From: Caulobacter sp.
GTDB taxonomy: Bacteria > Pseudomonadota > Alphaproteobacteria > Caulobacterales > Caulobacteraceae
NCBI GenBank assembly: GCA_029866155.1
Contig: JARWZW010000007.1
Span: forward strand, 61,067-125,066
Length of the DNA: 64,000 nt
Direction of reading: 5' to 3'
The notes beneath the pieces were generated by a model. That model was given only the letters and a program-made list of their open reading frames with translations, was not told where the DNA came from and did no database searches. Below, piece after piece: positions 1 to 7,434 of this stretch (positions are counted from its first letter, which is position 1; every line of letters starts with the position of its first letter). A program made the position numbers and the translations under genes.

Positions 1-662
1 TCACCGGTCCGCAGTCGCTCCACCGCTCTGGCCAGCGCCGCGGGCAGGCCGGCGGCGATTTCGCGCTGCTGCGGGTCGAGATAGGCGTTGCGGGAAGACA
101 TGGCCAGACCGTCTGCCTCCCGCAGGGTGGGCCCCGCGATGATTTCCACGGGCAGGTCGAGGTCCGTCGCCATCCGCCGGATGACCAGAAGCTGCTGGTA
201 GTCCTTCTCGCCAAACAGGGCCACGTCGGGCGCGCACTGGATCAGCAACTTGGAAACCACCGTCGCCACGCCGCCAAAAAACTGCGGGCGCTTCTGGCCT
301 TCCAAAGGGGCGGACACTCCGGTGACCGCCACCTGGGTGGAAAATCCCGGTGGATACATGTCCTTGACCGAGGGGGCAAAGATCAGCTGGCAGCCAGCTT
401 CACCCAGGAGCGCTGCGTCCCGCCCCTCGCCCCGGGGATAGGCGTCAAAATCCTCATGAGGAGCAAACTGGGCCGGATTCACGAAGATCGAGGCCACCAC
501 CCGGTCGGCATGGCGCAGGCCCAGCCTCACCAGGGACAGATGTCCCTCATGCAGGGCGCCCATGGTCGGAACCAGCGCAATCCTGCTGCCCTCGGCGCGC
601 CAGGCCGCGACCTGTCGCCGGAGGTCAGCTACTGTCCTGACGATCATGGGGTTCCGGCTCAA
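1..662 (-). CDS. panC: Pantoate--beta-alanine ligase (PanC), 3' part cut off by window edge
   Basis: Cytoplasmic ATP-dependent ligase that joins pantoate and beta-alanine in pantothenate (CoA precursor) synthesis. The minus-strand translation shows the PanC signatures in order: the nucleotide-binding PTMGALHEGH near residue 25, FVNPAQF, then FGEKDYQQ and the SSRNAYL motif. About 220 of the usual 280 or so residues are present; the C-terminus lies beyond position 1. It is absent from the ORF track because no stop codon falls inside the window. Two starts are possible: an ATG at 647, or an in-frame TTG at 662 placed 5 nt after an AGGAGG; the TTG has the better ribosome site. It diverges from mipZ. 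Confidence 0.93.
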   Translation of the reverse strand, partial: MSRNPMIVRTVADLRRQVAAWRAEGSRIALVPTMGALHEGHLSLVRLGLRHADRVVASIFVNPAQFAPHEDFDAYPRGEGRDAALLGEAGCQLIFAPSVKDMYPPGFSTQVAVTGVSAPLEGQKRPQFFGGVATVVSKLLIQCAPDVALFGEKDYQQLLVIRRMATDLDLPVEIIAGPTLREADGLAMSSRNAYLDPQQREIAAGLPAALARAVERLRTG

Positions 663-847
663 ACTGGCCTCCTTCTGGGGGCAAAGGGGAAGGGCTTATG
701 ACCCAACCAGGACTTGAAAGTCCAGTCTGGCCGGGGAGGGAGCATCCTGTGGACAAAGCGACGCCTTGCGTTGACCCGGTCTGGGTGGGAGGTGTTTCGT
801 TCAGCCTGTGGCGGTCACTGAGTCGCCCTGCGCGGAAGGAGCCTGAG
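663..847 (+). promoter_or_regulatory. panC/mipZ divergent control region with GANTC site and DnaA-box-like 9-mer
   Basis: This 185 bp gap holds a 9-mer TGTGGACAA (748-756; complement TTGTCCACA, one mismatch from the DnaA box TTATCCACA), a TTGACC that could serve as a -35 element (771-776), a GAGTC (820-824) that fits the GANTC target of the CcrM methylase, and a GGAAGGAG ribosome site just before the mipZ ATG at 848. A short inverted repeat GGACTT-GA-AAGTCC lies at 710-723. CcrM methylation is reported to activate mipZ in Caulobacter; that this GANTC does the same here is inference. Confidence 0.45.
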
Positions 848-1687
848 ATGTCCCAGTCTCGCGTGATTGTGGTCGGCAACGAAAAGGGCGGGGCCGGAAA
901 ATCGACCATCGCCATCCACCTGGCTTCGGCCCTGCTGCATGGCGGGGCGCGTGTCGGGGTGATGGACCTGGATCTGAGGCAATCCAGCCTGGCCCGTTTT
1001 TTTCACAGCCGACGATGCTGGCTTGCATCTGAACCGGCGGTCCGGCTTCCTGAGCCCCTGCGGTTTCATCCGGCCGAAGACGGCGTCGCCCTGGCGCGAG
1101 CCGAGGTGGCGGAACAGATGGCCCGTTTCGAAGAGGCTTTCGCGGCTGCGCAGTCCGAAACGGACTTTCTGATCATCGACACGCCCGGGGGCGACACGGT
1201 CCTGTCCCGCGCCGCCCATGCCCGGGCGGATCTGGTGGTGACGCCGATGAACGACAGCTTCGTCGACTTCGACATGCTGGGCCACGTCAATCCGGTGACC
1301 CTGGAGCTTGAAAAGCCTAGCCTTTACGCCGAAGCGGTCTGGGAAGCCCGCAAGGCGCGGGCCATGACGGGCCAACGGGTTCCCATCGATTGGGTTGTCC
1401 TTCGTAACCGTCTGGCCAGCACGGAGGCGCGTAATCGCAAGCGGGTCGACGACCGGCTGATGGCCCTGGCCAAGCGGGTAGGCTTCCGCACCGGACCCGG
1501 ACTCCGCGACAGGGTGATTTACCGGGAACTGTTTCCCTTCGGTCTGACGGTGGCTGACCTTTCCAGCAAGGTTCGTCCCATCCCGGTGGCTTTCAGCCAT
1601 GTGGCGGCGCGCCAGGAGCTCCGCAGCCTGATGCATTCGCTTGGACTTTCCGGTCTCTCGGGTGATGAGTTGCTCGCCGCGGAATAG
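848..1687 (+). CDS. mipZ: Division-site positioning ATPase MipZ
   Basis: ParA/MinD-type P-loop ATPase, 279 aa. In Caulobacter, MipZ binds ParB near the poles, forms a bipolar gradient and inhibits FtsZ polymerisation so that the division ring forms at midcell. The deviant Walker A GNEKGGAGKST spans residues 10-20, and LIIDTPGGD and VVTPMNDSFVDFDMLG follow. The long segment RNRLASTEARNRKRVDDRL and RDRVIYRELFPFGLTVADL are typical of MipZ rather than of general ParA proteins. The ORF track begins at 698, but the ATG at 848 has a strong GGAAGGAG site and gives the usual MipZ N-terminus. A J-domain gene follows 16 nt downstream. Confidence 0.95.
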   Translation: MSQSRVIVVGNEKGGAGKSTIAIHLASALLHGGARVGVMDLDLRQSSLARFFHSRRCWLASEPAVRLPEPLRFHPAEDGVALARAEVAEQMARFEEAFAAAQSETDFLIIDTPGGDTVLSRAAHARADLVVTPMNDSFVDFDMLGHVNPVTLELEKPSLYAEAVWEARKARAMTGQRVPIDWVVLRNRLASTEARNRKRVDDRLMALAKRVGFRTGPGLRDRVIYRELFPFGLTVADLSSKVRPIPVAFSHVAARQELRSLMHSLGLSGLSGDELLAAE

Positions 1688-1703
1688 GCGGCGCGGAGCA
1701 GTC

Positions 1704-2141
1704 ATGTTTCAGGTTCTGTTGTTCAGCGTGGCGCTGGGGGCCCTGGCCGTCTGGGTGGGGCGGCGCGCCCTGCCCAGATTGAAGCTCCAGGATTGGCGGA
1801 TCGCCGCCGGGGGCCTTTCGGCCCTGGCCTTTCTTGGCGGCCTGGCTGCCAGCATGAAGGGCAGCTACGTCATCGGCGGGGGCCTTCTGGCCGCAGGCCT
1901 GTTGCTGGCTTTCGGAGCCAGGCTCAGGGCGAAGCCAGGACCGAGGGCCCGGCCGTCAGCCACTGCGACCGAGAGCGAGGCCCGGTCCATTCTGGGCGTG
2001 GGCCCTGAGGCTGACGAAGCGGAAATACAGGCGGCCTATAGTCGTCTGATCCGCATGGCCCATCCCGATGCCGGGGGAACAACGGGGCTGGCGGCCCAGC
2101 TGAACGCCGCTCGTGACGCGCTGCTGCGCGCCCGCCGCTGA
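1704..2141 (+). CDS. Membrane-anchored J-domain protein
   Basis: A 145 aa protein with hydrophobic segments at roughly residues 1-18, 33-50 and 55-72, a basic linker, and a C-terminal J-like domain (about 92-145) carrying HPD at 120-122 in MAHPDAGG. The HPD loop is what stimulates Hsp70 (DnaK) ATPase activity. The arrangement of membrane anchor plus C-terminal J domain resembles Pam18/Tim14-like proteins of alphaproteobacteria. The start at 1704 is preferred over 1641, which would overlap mipZ. It is probably co-transcribed with mipZ. Its client is unknown. Confidence 0.8.
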   Translation: MFQVLLFSVALGALAVWVGRRALPRLKLQDWRIAAGGLSALAFLGGLAASMKGSYVIGGGLLAAGLLLAFGARLRAKPGPRARPSATATESEARSILGVGPEADEAEIQAAYSRLIRMAHPDAGGTTGLAAQLNAARDALLRARR

Positions 2142-2173
2142 TCCCGCCCGCTGAACAACGCCCTTGGCGGTTC

Positions 2174-2608
2174 TTAGTCCAGGGCGGCCCGGATCATGTC
2201 CGCGGTGGACTTCAGCTCCGCGATATCCGCCATCCCGCCGGCGTGCCGACCAAGGGTCTGCCCCTCCCAGCGAGGGATGACATGGATGTGCAGGTGAAAG
2301 ACGGTCTGGCCGGCCGGTGCGCCATTGAACTGCGTCACCACGATCCCGTCCGGGACCAGCGCCTTGCGCACAGCCCTGGCCAGTCGCTGAACGGCCGCTG
2401 ACAGCACTGCCAGCACTTCCGGTTCAACATCCAGAATGTTGCGGGCCCGGGAGGTCTTGGAAATCATCAGGCAATGCCCCCGGGATTGGGGGAAGGCGTC
2501 CATGAAGGCCAGGACGTCATCGTCTTCGAAGATCGGGACGCTCGGAATCTCGCCCCGGATGATCCTGGCGAAGATGTTGGTGTCGTCGTAGGCGCCTTGA
2601 AGGCTCAT
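2174..2608 (-). CDS. HIT family nucleotide-binding hydrolase
   Basis: A 144 aa histidine-triad protein of the HinT-like branch. The active-site motif HLHIHV is at residues 105-110, preceded by the usual NIFARIIRGEIP start and FPQSRGHCLMISK core. Members hydrolyse nucleoside phosphoramidates or related AMP conjugates; the cellular substrate is rarely known. It is the last gene of the minus-strand RidA-GDPD-FemAB operon, 50 nt after the FemAB-like gene, and converges on the J-domain gene. Confidence 0.9.
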   Translation of the reverse strand: MSLQGAYDDTNIFARIIRGEIPSVPIFEDDDVLAFMDAFPQSRGHCLMISKTSRARNILDVEPEVLAVLSAAVQRLARAVRKALVPDGIVVTQFNGAPAGQTVFHLHIHVIPRWEGQTLGRHAGGMADIAELKSTADMIRAALD

Positions 2609-2658
2609 GGCAAACTCCCTGCGGGATCCGACTGTAAAGGGGCTTTTTGGCGCGGGGC

Positions 2659-3813
2659 TCAGGAATTGTCCTGTCTGAAGGGGGAAAATTCCTCCGCCAG
2701 ATAATCCATCTCGCCCTGGACGGCGGAGCGCTCCTGGTCAAGAAACCGCGCTACAGGCTCCCGCAGCATCGGATCGGCGATCCAATGGGCGGAATAGACC
2801 GGGGAGGGGAGATAGCCCCTGGCGATCTTGTGCTGTCCCTGGGCGCCGGCCTCGACCCGGGGAAGTCCCAGGCGGATGGCCTGTTCGATGGCCTGATAAT
2901 AGCAGAGCTCGAAATGCAGGAAGGGCCTGTCCTCGACACAGCCCCAGTTGCGACCGAACAGACAGTCCTCGCCGATCAGGTTGAGCGCCCCGGCGATCCA
3001 GCGCCCGTCGCGCCGAGCCATCATCAGCAGGACCCGGTCCGCCATTCGCTCGTTCAGCAATGAAAAGAAGCGCCGGTTGAGATAGGGGCGCCCCCATTTG
3101 CGCGAGCCGGTATCCATGTAGAAGCCGAAAAAGGCATCCCAGTGATCCTCGGTCAGTTCCGGGCCCGAAAGCGCCAGGATTTCCACCCCTGTCTGGGCTT
3201 CACGGCGCTCACGACGGATTGTCTTGCGGCGGTTGGAGGACAGGGCGGCCAGGAAATCGTCAAAGGTCGCATAGCCGGCATTGGTCCAGTGATACTGCTG
3301 GTCCTGCCTTGGCAGCAGCCCTGCCGCCGTCAGAAAGCGCCAGTCTTCTTCGTCGGGAAAGGTGACGTGAAGTCCCGAGGCCCCCAGCTTTTCACAGAGA
3401 GTCAGGGCGCCGCCGAGCAGCATCCTCCGTCCCTCATCAGGGTCGATGTCTGGTCGCACCAGAAGTCTTGGCCCGGTCGCCGGTGAAAAAGGCGAGGCGC
3501 ATTGCAGCTTTGGATAATAGCGGCCGCCGGCCCTTTCATAGGCGTCAGCCCAGGACCAGTCGAAGACATACTCCCCCTGGCTGTGGCTCTTCAGATAGAG
3601 CGGCATGACCGCGGCGATCTGTCCTGCTTCGTCGTTGATCGACAGGTGGTGAGGGGCCCAGCCGGTGCGGTCGCTCGCGCAGCCGCTCTCCTCCAGAATG
3701 TCTAGGAAGTCGAAACTCACAAAGGGATTGCCGCTTCCGGCGCAGGCCTCCCAGGCCGGTCGTCCGATCTCGGCAATCCGGCGATGTACTCTTACCGCCG
3801 GGGTCAGGCTCAC
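2659..3813 (-). CDS. FemAB/GNAT-like protein (DUF482 type)
   Basis: A 384 aa protein of the FemAB-like group annotated as peptidoglycan-biosynthesis or GNAT N-acetyltransferase. Recognisable segments include NPFVSFDFL near the N-terminus, the middle region with LSSNRRKTIRRERREA, and the C-terminal FELCYYQAIEQAIRLGLPRVEAGAQGQHKIARGY. Fem-type proteins transfer amino acids from aminoacyl-tRNA to cell-wall precursors, but the function of this subgroup is not established. Its start overlaps the GDPD stop by 4 nt (ATGA), showing translational coupling. Confidence 0.8.
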   Translation of the reverse strand: MSLTPAVRVHRRIAEIGRPAWEACAGSGNPFVSFDFLDILEESGCASDRTGWAPHHLSINDEAGQIAAVMPLYLKSHSQGEYVFDWSWADAYERAGGRYYPKLQCASPFSPATGPRLLVRPDIDPDEGRRMLLGGALTLCEKLGASGLHVTFPDEEDWRFLTAAGLLPRQDQQYHWTNAGYATFDDFLAALSSNRRKTIRRERREAQTGVEILALSGPELTEDHWDAFFGFYMDTGSRKWGRPYLNRRFFSLLNERMADRVLLMMARRDGRWIAGALNLIGEDCLFGRNWGCVEDRPFLHFELCYYQAIEQAIRLGLPRVEAGAQGQHKIARGYLPSPVYSAHWIADPMLREPVARFLDQERSAVQGEMDYLAEEFSPFRQDNS

Positions 3814-4583
3814 GCCTTGAAGCCCTCGAAAATCACATTGTCGCAGAATGGCTCCAGCCGCTCGCCGTCCTCGAGGTTGCGCACGGTCCAGGCGATGATC
3901 GGCATGCCCTGCTGTCGATACCGCTCGGCCTCCGGGCTGGGCAACATGCGGTGGTCCAGCGCCAGGAAATCCGGTCGCGCGATGGAGACCTGTTCGAGGG
4001 CCGCATAGCTCTTGCGCAGTTCAGGCGCCAGGGTCGACGCATTGGCGTCGTTCCATCGATAGCTGTCCAGGCCACGCATGATCTGTGGATGATGATCTGC
4101 GAACCAGGCGTGACTGTAGGGGTTGAACCCAATCACACAGATCGGACCATTGTGATCGATCAGAACCTCGCTGACCCGCTTTTCGAGGGGCCCGACCTCG
4201 CCGAAGGGCGTCTTCAGCTCGATATGGACGAGAGCCCTGTGACCGATTTCCACCAGGGCCTCCGCCAGGGTGGGGATGGTCTCGTCGGTACCGGCCAGTC
4301 TCAAGGCCTGGAGATCCGACAGGCTGTGATCCCTGACCCTACCCTCCACGCCGGTCATCCGGGCCAGGCCATAGTCGTGAAACACGACCGCTTCACCGTC
4401 GGCCGTGATCTGCACATCCAGTTCGATGCCATAGCCCCCCGCGCAGGCTGCCTGAAAGGCGCCGAGGCTGTTTTCCGGGGCGCCGCCCGGGGACCAAAGA
4501 CCGCGATGGGCCACGGGGGGGCTGAACAAAAGTTCCCAAGCCTGACCGAAGTCTTCATGTCGGGGACGTGGCGGATGTTTCAA
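3810..4583 (-). CDS. Glycerophosphodiester phosphodiesterase (GDPD family)
   Basis: A 257 aa cytoplasmic enzyme that hydrolyses glycerophosphodiesters to glycerol-3-phosphate and an alcohol. The GDPD motifs are visible: HRG at 26-28, EN(S) at 37-39, the metal-binding ELD at 54-56 and the HD pair at 69-70. No signal peptide is seen, so it probably recycles intracellular lipid headgroups. It overlaps the upstream RidA gene and the downstream FemAB-like gene by 4 nt each (ATGA). Confidence 0.92.
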   Translation of the reverse strand: MKHPPRPRHEDFGQAWELLFSPPVAHRGLWSPGGAPENSLGAFQAACAGGYGIELDVQITADGEAVVFHDYGLARMTGVEGRVRDHSLSDLQALRLAGTDETIPTLAEALVEIGHRALVHIELKTPFGEVGPLEKRVSEVLIDHNGPICVIGFNPYSHAWFADHHPQIMRGLDSYRWNDANASTLAPELRKSYAALEQVSIARPDFLALDHRMLPSPEAERYRQQGMPIIAWTVRNLEDGERLEPFCDNVIFEGFKA

Positions 4584-5044
4584 GAGCGGATCTCCACCAC
4601 GGCGTCGACTTCAACCGCAAAGTTGCGGGGCAGTCGATAGACGCCGACGGCTGAACGCGCATGGCGGCCAGCCTCTCCGAAGATATCCACCATCAGGTCC
4701 GAACAGCCGTTAACGACAGTCGGAATGTCGAAGAAGTCCGGCCCCGCCTGGACAAAGCCCCCCAGTTTGACGATGCGGACGACCCTCTCAAGGTCCCCTT
4801 CGCAGGCGGCCTGAATCTGGGTGATGAGATTGATGCCACAAAGCCGGGCCGCCGAAACGGCCCGCTCCATGTCGACGTCTTCCCCCACCACGCCGGTGAT
4901 CCCGCCGGAGGCGTCCAGCGAAACCTGTCCGGAGATATGGACCAGGTCGCCGCTCCTTACGAACGGTACGTAGTTGGCGATGGGGGCGACAGGCCGGGGG
5001 AGCTTGATTCCGGCGACTTCAAGGCGATGCTGAATGCTTGACAT
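4580..5044 (-). CDS. RidA/YjgF family protein
   Basis: A 154 aa member of the Rid family, whose archetype RidA hydrolyses reactive enamine/imine intermediates released by PLP enzymes. The typical core is present: VHISGQVSLDASG, a middle DLERVVRIVKL, and the C-terminal HARSAVGVYRLPRNFAVEVDAVVEI, in which the Arg before SAVGV fits the carboxylate-binding Arg. It is longer than archetypal RidA (about 128 aa) and resembles the RidA-like subgroup, so its exact substrate is uncertain. First gene of a four-gene minus-strand operon. Confidence 0.88.
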   Translation of the reverse strand: MSSIQHRLEVAGIKLPRPVAPIANYVPFVRSGDLVHISGQVSLDASGGITGVVGEDVDMERAVSAARLCGINLITQIQAACEGDLERVVRIVKLGGFVQAGPDFFDIPTVVNGCSDLMVDIFGEAGRHARSAVGVYRLPRNFAVEVDAVVEIRS

Positions 5045-5085
5045 GGCCCTTCACTAACCCGCCCGGCAGCGAAGCGAAAGGATAC

Positions 5086-5120
5086 GAAAAAGGCCCGGAC
5101 CTTTGCAGGACCGGGCCTTC
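5086..5120 (-). terminator. Rho-independent terminator of the phasin gene
   Basis: On the minus strand an AAGGCCCGG / CCGGGCCTT stem with a 12-nt loop is followed by TTTTT. It lies about 33 nt after the phasin stop codon and before the RidA operon start. Confidence 0.85.
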
Positions 5121-5152
5121 ACGCCGAAGTGACCTTGGCGGGTCGCCTCGCC

Positions 5153-5587
5153 TTACTTCACGGACTGGATCTTCTCGACGGTCGCGGTGACGCGCTCGTT
5201 GAGGGGCTTCATGGAGTCCTTGACGGCGGCCGCAACGGTTTCACCCATCTTGCCCATTTCGGCCATGTACAGTTCCAGGGCGGACTTGGCCCAGCTGGCC
5301 TGAAGCTCAACGGCTTCCTGGACGCTCTTGGCGCCGGCCAGGGCCTTGGCGGCCGAGACCTGATCTTCCATGGCCTTCTTGGAGTAGGACATCGCCAGGG
5401 CGCCCAGCGATTCCGCGCCCTTGGTTGCGGCCGTCACAGAGGCCACGACAGCTTCCAGGTTCTTCTTGGAGTGGGCGTTCATTTCGTTCAGGCCGGCCAG
5501 GGACTTTTCGACCTGGTCCTTGAACGCCGCGTTTCCGGCGGTGGTGAATTGCTCGACGGTGGTCTTCAGGGCTTCAGCAGCGGCCAT
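5153..5587 (-). CDS. Phasin family protein (PHA granule-associated)
   Basis: A 144 aa, Ala/Lys/Glu-rich, helical protein without cysteines, typical of Phasin_2. It contains the pattern ANAAFKDQVEKSLAGLNEMNAHSKKNLEA and the C-terminal MKPLNERVTATVEKIQSVK. Phasins coat polyhydroxyalkanoate granules and control their size. An AAGGAG ribosome site precedes the ATG. A perfect inverted repeat about 104 bp upstream is a candidate operator, and a strong terminator follows, so the gene appears monocistronic. A second PHA-related gene sits at the right end of the window. Confidence 0.88.
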   Translation of the reverse strand: MAAAEALKTTVEQFTTAGNAAFKDQVEKSLAGLNEMNAHSKKNLEAVVASVTAATKGAESLGALAMSYSKKAMEDQVSAAKALAGAKSVQEAVELQASWAKSALELYMAEMGKMGETVAAAVKDSMKPLNERVTATVEKIQSVK

Positions 5588-5690
5588 GGGGAGGCTCCTT
5601 CAGTGCTTGGGGCGCGTGTGTCATTGCCGGTTCCTGTTCGGATCGGCGTGAAGCCTGAATCTCACGAACCTGGGGCCGGGTCAAGAAAAA

Positions 5691-5705
5691 TTGTGCAGCG
5701 CACAA
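5691..5705. promoter_or_regulatory. Inverted repeat TTGTGC-N3-GCACAA upstream of phasin
   Basis: A perfect 6+6 inverted repeat with a 3-nt spacer in an A-rich setting between the divergent phasin and carboxypeptidase genes. PhaR-type repressors of phasin genes bind TGC/GCA-containing dyads in other PHA producers, so this is a candidate PhaR operator; assignment by analogy only. Confidence 0.45.
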
Positions 5706-5864
5706 TAATCCGCTGCGACGCAATATGCTTGGGATCTGAACGCCTGCAGGCCAATTCGCTCAAGAGGTGTTTACTTTGGCGTAAGCCGGCTTCGTGCATG
5801 TTACTGTCTCGGTTCGCGATCGTGTTGTGGATCGCCAACCCTTTGAATCAACGACGGATGCAGC

Positions 5865-7211
5865 ATGCCAAGCTCGACCCGCCGCTTCTTGGTCACCGCC
5901 GCGCTGCTCGCCGCCTTGCCCTGGATGGCCGCCCAGGCGGCTGCACAGGTTCCCTATTCACAACTGAAGGCGACCCCGCCTGCCGCCCGGCCCGCTGACC
6001 AGCCCAAGTACGCGGCCGTCGTGGTCGACGCCAATTCGGGCGAGGTTCTCTATGCCAAGCGTGCGGACAGCCCGCGGTACCCGGCCTCCATCACCAAGGT
6101 GATGACCCTTTACCTAGCCTTTGAAGCCATTTCCGAAGGCCGTCTGCAACCCACTGATCTCATCACCATTTCAGCCAAGGCGGCCGGACAGCCGCCGACC
6201 AAGCTGGGCATGTCGGTCGGGGATGTCATTTCCGTTGAAGACGCGATGAAGGCGATCGCCGTCAAATCTGCCAATGACATGTCTGTGGCCCTGGCTGAAC
6301 ATATGGCCGGTTCAGAGGCCCGTTTCTCGGCCCTGATGACGCTGCGCGCCCAGGAACTGGGCATGCTCAACAGCCGCTTCGTCAACGCCTCGGGACTACC
6401 CGACAGCCGGCAGGTCTCCTCGGCCCGGGACATCGCCATCCTGTCGCGCGCTGTCATGCGGGATTTTCCGCAGTACTACAGCCTGTTCAATCTGAGATCC
6501 TTCACCTTCCGGGGAGTCTCGATGAACAACCACAACCGGCTGCTGAACAGCATGCCCGGCGTAGATGGCCTCAAGACCGGCTATACCAACGCCTCTGGTT
6601 ACAATCTGGCGGCCTCTGGCGTCCGCGACGGTCGCAGACTGATCGTCGTGATGCTCGGCGGCACTTCCAATGGCGCCCGGGACAATCATGTTCAGGACCT
6701 CCTGACGACCGGTTTCGACGTTCTGCGTCGGCGCAATGCCGGCGAACGGATCCTGGTCGCCCAGAGCCTGTTCGAGCCGCCGCCGCCCCCAGCCGTGCTT
6801 TATGCCTCGGTCGAACAGGGCGATGCCGATCTGCCTCAGGCCGCCTTCGTGGACGGCCCCTCGACCGGGCCCCTGGTGGTGCAGCGGGCGATGTCGCCCA
6901 TCGCCGATCCAGTAAAGTCCGCCGCCGTCGTGAAGGTCGGCAAGCCGGCGCCGGTAATTCGCAAGCCCAAGGGCCAGTGGATCGTCCAGGCCGGCGCCTT
7001 CAAGAGTCGCGACCAGGCCCGCACCCAGCTCAAACTCATTGAGAAGCGGTTCGACAAGGTTCTGGACGAGGCCGAAGGCGTCATCGGCGACAGGGTCGGC
7101 GGTTTCTTCCGCGTTCGGTTCACGGGCCTGACCTCAGACGCCGCCAAACAGGCCTGCAAGGCCCTGTCGGCCAAACGCCAGTCCTGCATGGTCGTCGCCC
7201 CCGGGGGCTGA
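5865..7211 (+). CDS. D-alanyl-D-alanine carboxypeptidase with C-terminal SPOR domain
   Basis: A 448 aa periplasmic low-molecular-weight penicillin-binding protein that trims the terminal D-Ala from peptidoglycan stem peptides. A signal peptide (about 1-28, ending in AQA) precedes an S11 peptidase domain with SITK at 75-78 (catalytic Ser75), SAN at 135-137 and KTG at 237-239. After a proline-rich linker, residues about 365-445 form a SPOR domain (WIVQAGAFKSRDQARTQL), which binds denuded glycan at the septum. This implies recruitment to the division site. A terminator-like hairpin follows. Confidence 0.93.
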   Translation: MPSSTRRFLVTAALLAALPWMAAQAAAQVPYSQLKATPPAARPADQPKYAAVVVDANSGEVLYAKRADSPRYPASITKVMTLYLAFEAISEGRLQPTDLITISAKAAGQPPTKLGMSVGDVISVEDAMKAIAVKSANDMSVALAEHMAGSEARFSALMTLRAQELGMLNSRFVNASGLPDSRQVSSARDIAILSRAVMRDFPQYYSLFNLRSFTFRGVSMNNHNRLLNSMPGVDGLKTGYTNASGYNLAASGVRDGRRLIVVMLGGTSNGARDNHVQDLLTTGFDVLRRRNAGERILVAQSLFEPPPPPAVLYASVEQGDADLPQAAFVDGPSTGPLVVQRAMSPIADPVKSAAVVKVGKPAPVIRKPKGQWIVQAGAFKSRDQARTQLKLIEKRFDKVLDEAEGVIGDRVGGFFRVRFTGLTSDAAKQACKALSAKRQSCMVVAPGG

Positions 7212-7273
7212 TATCCGCAAGAAGATAGTCTGGCGGCCGGCGGTCCCGAGCGCGGGCCCAGGCGCTGGACCTG

Positions 7274-7320
7274 AAAAGAGACCGCAGGGCTGAGCGCCAC
7301 GCGGTCTCTTTTTGTTTTTT
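7274..7320 (+). terminator. Terminator after the carboxypeptidase gene, possibly bidirectional
   Basis: An AAAGAGACCGC / GCGGTCTCTTT stem with a loop of about 15 nt is followed by TTTTTGTTTTTT on the plus strand. The A-run on the left side could also serve the convergent clpA gene. Confidence 0.85.
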
Positions 7321-7434
7321 GTCCCGAGGCAAGAGCGACCCGGCAGGCCGCTCCCCGAAAACCAATTCAATCCCCTCGAGACATGCTCTGGCGTCTGTTC
7401 CGTCAGGATCGAAACGATCCCAGCGGATCATGAC

